From Streptomyces venezuelae (GTDB lineage: Bacteria; Actinomycetota; Actinomycetes; Streptomycetales; Streptomycetaceae), in NCBI RefSeq assembly GCF_008642295.1, contig NZ_CP029190.1, positions 6,617,501 through 6,681,500 of the forward strand: a stretch of 64,000 nucleotides of DNA, read 5' to 3'. The translations under genes were made by a program, and so were the position numbers. The notes under the pieces are model-generated. The model saw only the letters and a list, made by a program, of their open reading frames with translations. It searched no databases and had not been told where the DNA came from. Below are positions 61,148 through 64,000 of this stretch, in pieces (positions within the stretch are counted from its first letter, which is position 1; every line of letters starts with the position of its first letter).

Positions 61148-61158
<11 letters not shown>
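59872..61158 (-). CDS. Family 4 glycosyltransferase B
   Basis: GT-B enzyme of 428 residues. LILVENLSVPFDRRVWQECTTLRDAGWTV is the N-terminal fold (key part FDRRVWQECTTLRDAG), DVVHACNPPDLLFLPAL and FDQHDLVPELYLSRF follow, and the donor side has YLGVMGPQDGVDYALRAL, DVCLSPDPRNPLNDVSTMNKVLEYMVMGRP (key part NKVLEYMVMGRPIV) with the EX7E-like Glu. The TTG start overlaps the UDP-glucose dehydrogenase end by 11 bases and is uncertain. Likely adds an early sugar after the initiating transferase. Confidence 0.92.
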
Positions 61159-62464
<1,306 letters not shown>

Positions 62465-62481
62465 GACCCGTTCCTCCCCCT

Positions 62482-62504
62482 GGGCAGGCCCTTCTGGCCT
62501 GCCC
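62482..62504 (-). promoter_or_regulatory. Perfect hairpin between sugar transferase and dehydrogenase genes
   Basis: GGGCAGGCC (62482-62490) and GGCCTGCCC (62496-62504) pair over nine bases with a five-base loop. On the minus-strand message it lies after the sugar transferase stop and 18 bases before the dehydrogenase ATG, next to its ribosome site. It could end part of the transcripts or protect the following message; no T-run is present. Confidence 0.55.
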
Positions 62505-62537
62505 TTCGCGAGCCGACCGGACTACTTCCCCCGCGCA

Positions 62538-64000
62538 TCAGTACGCCCCCTGCCCCTGGAGCACCGCGCGCAGCGTCTTCCACAAGATCACCGCGTCCAG
62601 CGCGAGCGACCAGTCCTCCACGTACCGCAGGTCCAGCCGGACCGCCTCCTCCCAGGGCAGGTCACTGCGTCCGCTGATCTGCCACAGGCCGGTGAGCCCC
62701 GGTTTGACCAGCAGCCGCCGCCGGATGTCCGGGCCGTACGCGGCGGACTCCTCCGGCAGCGGAGGCCGCGGACCGACGAGTGACATCGATCCAGTGAGCA
62801 CGTTGAACAGCTGCGGGAGCTCGTCGAGCGAGTACCGGCGCAGCATCGATCCCACCCGGGTCACCCGCGGATCCCGGCGGAGCTTGAACAGCAGGCCGGC
62901 GCCCTCGTTGCGGTGGGCCAGCTCGGCCCGGGCCCGGTGGGCCCCGGCGACCATGGTGCGGAACTTGACCATGGTGAACTCGCGGCCGTCCTTGCCGACC
63001 CTGCGCTGGAAGTAGAACACCCCGCCCCGGCTGTCCACGAGCACGAGCAGCCCGACGAGCACCATCAGCGGCGCGAACAGCAGCAACAGGACCGCCGCGC
63101 CCATCCGGTCGACGACCTCCTTGACCGCTCGGCGCCCCCCGGTGAAGATCGGCATGCTGACCCGCAGCAGCGGGATCCCGAGCACCGCGTCGACGTGCAG
63201 CCGCGGGCCGGCCACCTCCATCAGCACCGGGGCCACGACCATCTCGGCATCGCTGCCCTCGAGGTTCCAGGCCAGCCGCTGCAGCCGGTCCGGTGACCAC
63301 TGCGGGTCCGGTGTGACCGCGACGACACGGTAGCCGTCGCGGCGCACATGGCCCGCGACCGCCGTGAGCCGGCCGACGACCGGCACTCCGTCCAGCCGGT
63401 CACCGTCGGGCCCCACACCGTCCGGCGTGCACACCGCCTCCACACGCCAGCCGAGGTGCGGGAACTTACGGGTCCGGGTGATCAGATCGCGCAGGGTGGC
63501 CGGACTCCCAGCGGCGAGCACCGGGCGCAGGCACCGCCCTTCCTTGCGCTGTCGGTGCAGCCACAGGCGCAGCAGATACCGCGCGGTCATGGTGATGAGT
63601 GCGATCGCCGGAATCGCGACGAAGATCCAGAGCTTGATGTTGTGCGAGGTGAGGGCGATGCCGCCGAGCGCCAGGACGACAACCGCCGTGAACAGGGAAC
63701 GTCCGAGCCGGCGGAATTCCTCGGCGCCCTGGCCGAGCACGGCCGGGGCCCATGCGCGGCTTACCGCAAGCGCTCCCAGCACCAGCAGTTCGGTGCCGAA
63801 AGCGAGGATTCCCCACCTCTCGTGCCAGTTGGCTGCGTCCCTGGCCCCGAAGAAGAGGCCGATCGACGCGACCACCAGGGCGGTGGCCACGGTGTCGCTG
63901 GTGATCACGGTCCGGCGGTACCGCTGCTCCCAGTCGAACGCGGGCTGGTTGATCGTCCCGTTCGCCGGCCGCCCGCGCGCCGACGAAAACGGGCTGACTA
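62538..64000 (-). CDS. Polyprenyl glycosylphosphotransferase (initiating sugar transferase), 5' end outside window
   Basis: Membrane enzyme that moves a sugar phosphate to the lipid carrier and starts repeat-unit synthesis. The frame stays open to the right edge (visible start VSPFSSARGR...), so the true start is beyond base 64000. N-terminal part: four membrane segments (about 63560-63900) and a CoA-binding-like domain (LAAGSPATLRDL). C-terminal catalytic domain: FYFQRRVGKDGREFTMVKFRTM, RRYSLDELPQLFNVLTGSMSLVGPRPPLPEE (key part SLDELPQLFNVL and LVGPRPP) and GLTGLWQISGRSDLPWEE. It is the first known gene of the locus in reading order. Confidence 0.95.
   Translation of the reverse strand, partial: VSPFSSARGRPANGTINQPAFDWEQRYRRTVITSDTVATALVVASIGLFFGARDAANWHERWGILAFGTELLVLGALAVSRAWAPAVLGQGAEEFRRLGRSLFTAVVVLALGGIALTSHNIKLWIFVAIPAIALITMTARYLLRLWLHRQRKEGRCLRPVLAAGSPATLRDLITRTRKFPHLGWRVEAVCTPDGVGPDGDRLDGVPVVGRLTAVAGHVRRDGYRVVAVTPDPQWSPDRLQRLAWNLEGSDAEMVVAPVLMEVAGPRLHVDAVLGIPLLRVSMPIFTGGRRAVKEVVDRMGAAVLLLLFAPLMVLVGLLVLVDSRGGVFYFQRRVGKDGREFTMVKFRTMVAGAHRARAELAHRNEGAGLLFKLRRDPRVTRVGSMLRRYSLDELPQLFNVLTGSMSLVGPRPPLPEESAAYGPDIRRRLLVKPGLTGLWQISGRSDLPWEEAVRLDLRYVEDWSLALDAVILWKTLRAVLQGQGAY

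Overview
High-GC (about 70 percent) actinobacterial chromosome, almost certainly Streptomyces or a close relative: GTG and TTG starts are frequent, genes are translationally coupled by 4-base GTGA/ATGA overlaps, Tat and lipoprotein signals are common, and F420-type enzymes and a Streptomyces-style exopolysaccharide locus are present. No tRNA, rRNA, CRISPR array, insertion sequence or phage gene was seen.

Layout. (1) 1-2410: partial katG, a hemerythrin-like protein and an enoyl-CoA hydratase, all minus strand. (2) 2443-12827: sugar-utilisation island. A minus-strand operon (two permeases, a binding lipoprotein and a GH31 glycosidase) faces a plus-strand LacI regulator, a GH42 beta-galactosidase and a secreted GH5 enzyme. 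Two LacI-type palindromes lie in the divergent control region. (3) 12908-24273: a VOC protein, then an agmatine/peptidylarginine deiminase island with three deiminase paralogues (one cytoplasmic, two exported), a complete Dpp/Opp-type ABC importer and two paralogous TetR regulators. Four copies of a TGACTGAAWTTTCAGTCA operator sit in front of these genes. (4) 24319-32947: the most unusual region. A stand-alone second-type TsaD, a RiPP-like operon (39-residue peptide, YcaO, LLM/F420-type oxidoreductase, MATE exporter) and a FecBCD-type metal-chelate importer. All three transcription units are preceded by two abutting 17-bp repeats of the 6-5-6 form TTGCAA-N5-TTGCAA, the recognition pattern known for the nickel-responsive Fur-family repressor Nur. 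(5) 33070-33425: a cobalamin riboswitch in front of a 35-codon reading frame. (6) 33522-36261: PP2C/SpoIIE phosphatase, MASE1 sensor-like membrane protein and PAP2 phosphatase. (7) 36284-64000: a 28-kb minus-strand exopolysaccharide locus that runs off the right edge.

How the genes work together. In region 4 the shared operator suggests one regulon that is derepressed when nickel (or a similar metal) is scarce: a short peptide is made, modified by YcaO and the oxidoreductase, exported by MATE, and the metal complex is recovered by the binding protein-permease-ATPase system. This RiPP nickelophore reading is an inference. The operator pattern and gene content are seen directly. In region 3 two exported deiminases could act on arginyl peptides or agmatine outside the cell, the ABC system could import the products, and the cytoplasmic deiminase could continue the pathway. 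Region 7 contains initiation (polyprenyl sugar transferase), precursor supply (UDP-glucose dehydrogenase, CDP-sugar and C-methyl-sugar enzymes), assembly (three glycosyltransferases, flippase, polymerase/ligase-like protein, two Wzz-like proteins) and tailoring or editing (pyruvyl transferase, asparagine synthase, heparinase-like and beta-helix proteins).
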